This document shows, piece by piece, positions 62,614 to 64,000 of a stretch of 64,000 bases of DNA. Below the pieces are notes generated by a model that was given only the letters and a program-made list of their open reading frames with translations, had not been told where the DNA came from and did not search any database. Made by a program: the position numbers and the translations under genes. The stretch covers positions 865,027,571-865,091,570 of the forward strand of contig NC_056731.1 of the NCBI RefSeq assembly GCF_019279795.1, written 5' to 3'. This DNA is from Protopterus annectens. Its lineage: Eukaryota > Chordata > Ceratodontiformes > Protopteridae. The number at the start of each line of letters is the position of its first letter. The first letter of the stretch is position 1.

Positions 62614-64000
62614 TATAAGTTTAACAGCAATTTATATACCACCAGGGAATAACATTGATACTGCTGAAAGCATCCTGTATTGGATATCCCAACAAATTAA
62701 CCAGGAAATGATAATACTTGGAGACTTAAATATAGACTGGCAACTCATAAATTCCACTACCACCACCACTGAATCCATAAACTTATACAACTTCAGACAG
62801 TTAATAAGCACTCCTACTAGAATCAATAAAACTTCAGGGAAACACCGAACATTAGATTGGATTCTTACAAACAAACCAGACAAACTGACAAAAGTAGTTT
62901 GACTCTCAGATAGCATAAGTGACCACATACCAATATATGCTATTAGAACTCACCATAACCTAAATAAACATATTATCTATAATCAAATAGGAAACACAAC
63001 CAATTTCAGCAAAGATATTTTCAATGAATCACTAAAAAAAATAACTAGAATGTACTTACAATATAACAATGCCAGTAGATACTGCTGTAGAACACTTTAA
63101 TAATGTATTCTTACAGACCTTGAATAATCTAGCACCACTCTGTAATAAAAGAGTAAAGTCCAACCCCGTACCATGACTGACAAAGAAACAAAAAAAAATC
63201 ATGATAAAAAGGGATAAAGCCTGAAAAACTGGTATAAAAATAGAATTCAAAATGCCCACCAGCAATTTAGACATCTTAGAAACCTTGCAAAACTCCATGT
63301 CAAACAGGATAAGCAAACATACTATACCATCCTACAAGGATAAACGTATGAACAACCCAAAACTTTTTTAGCCATCACTAAGTAAACTACTCCACCCTGG
63401 CAAGACCACTAGTCCCTCTGCAAAAACAGGCAATACAACAGACTACCCCCACACAATTTAATTCCTACTTTATACAATCAATATTATTTCTCTTAGACAC
63501 TAAAACGTCTGCCCCCCTCGCCCTACCCCTGTCCAATCAAAACCACCCACAGCTCTTCAATTTTAGTCCGGTACCTACCTCACTTGTAAGGAAGTTGCTC
63601 CTTAAACTAAAAACTACTTCTGTAGCTGTAGACCAACTACCATTATACTACCTAAAAATTGCTGCAGTAGTCATAGCCTTCCCTTTGTCCGTACTAATTA
63701 GTAGGTCTACAGCAGAAAGATAAGTCCCATCACAGAGGAAAAAAATCCTACATCATACCACTGCACAAATGTAACACAGCTACAAAATTTAATAACTACA
63801 GAGTAATAGCGATTCACGCCCCCTTCTTCAGAATATTAGAGAAATGCATCCATATGCAGCTGATGTAGTACCTATCCTCAAATAACCTGCTCTCACAAAC
63901 ACAACATGGTTTTAGACCCCAGCACAGCACCATTATTGCTCTACTACATTTTACCAAAATATAACAAGCCGACATAGAAACGATGGTCTGCTTATGTCCA
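62614..64000 (+). mobile_element. L2-clade LINE, continuation after the Harbinger
   Basis: Resumes the endonuclease in the frame left at 38,211: ISLTAIYIPPGNN, then EMIILGDLNIDWQL, TPTRINKT, HRTLDWILTN, and SDSISDHIPIYA after a stop at about 62,900. RT appears in pieces near 63,590-63,960: TTSVAVDQLPLYYLK and QTQHGFRPQHSTIIALL in shifting frames, reaching the window end. Decayed, with several stops. Confidence 0.87.

Overview
This looks like a stretch of a large, repeat-filled vertebrate genome. I see no host protein-coding gene and no intact host RNA gene. What can be recognised is dominated by non-LTR retrotransposons (CR1, L2, L1 and RTE clades), tRNA-derived SINEs, simple repeats, and one very long PIF/Harbinger DNA transposon. 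The mix of CR1, L2, V-SINE-like elements and Harbinger, with no clear LTR retrotransposon, suggests a lobe-finned fish such as a lungfish or coelacanth. That is an inference and other repeat-rich vertebrates are possible.

Layout of 1-38 kb. 1-3,278 is the 3' part of an L1-clade LINE (+). 3.3-8.1 kb holds a 49-bp inverted repeat, SINE heads and a 670-bp (CA)n tract. 8.1-11.0 kb is an old CR1 (-). 14.0-21.0 kb is a tandem duplication with a core of about 2 kb; one copy carries an unidentified 1.15-kb insertion, the other a truncated L2 (-) that itself contains a SINE. 21.8-22.5 kb is a 31-bp minisatellite. 22.6-25.4 kb is an RTE LINE (-). 27.0-30.95 kb is a nearly full-length CR1 (-) with zinc-finger/esterase ORF1 and endonuclease/reverse transcriptase ORF2, followed by tandem repeats on its 5' side. 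34.2 kb has a tRNA-Arg pseudogene and 35.7-36.35 kb a CR1 ORF1 fragment (+).

The main object is at 38,212-62,613. An L2 endonuclease reading frame running from 37.2 to 38.2 kb stops at 38,211 and resumes at 62,614. Between the halves lie 24.4 kb bounded by matching 15-bp terminal inverted repeats and a 3-bp TAT duplication; removing the insert and one TAT restores the L2 frame. The insert carries a HARBI1-type DDE transposase (+, one stop codon and one frameshift) and two Myb/SANT-like genes (-). Each Myb-like gene can be read as an uninterrupted three-exon gene with the same intron phases (372 and 225 codons). In known Harbinger elements a Myb-like partner protein binds DNA and brings the transposase to the nucleus and to the ends; here there are two different partners. 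The insert also holds at least five decayed CR1 fragments, a 240-bp tandem array with tRNA-like promoter boxes, three more tRNA-like sequences, an octamer array inside a Myb intron, palindrome-rich ends and CpG-rich patches.

62,614-64,000 is the continuation of the interrupted L2. All gene models come from reading the sequence by eye; exon boundaries and ends of decayed repeats are approximate unless stated.
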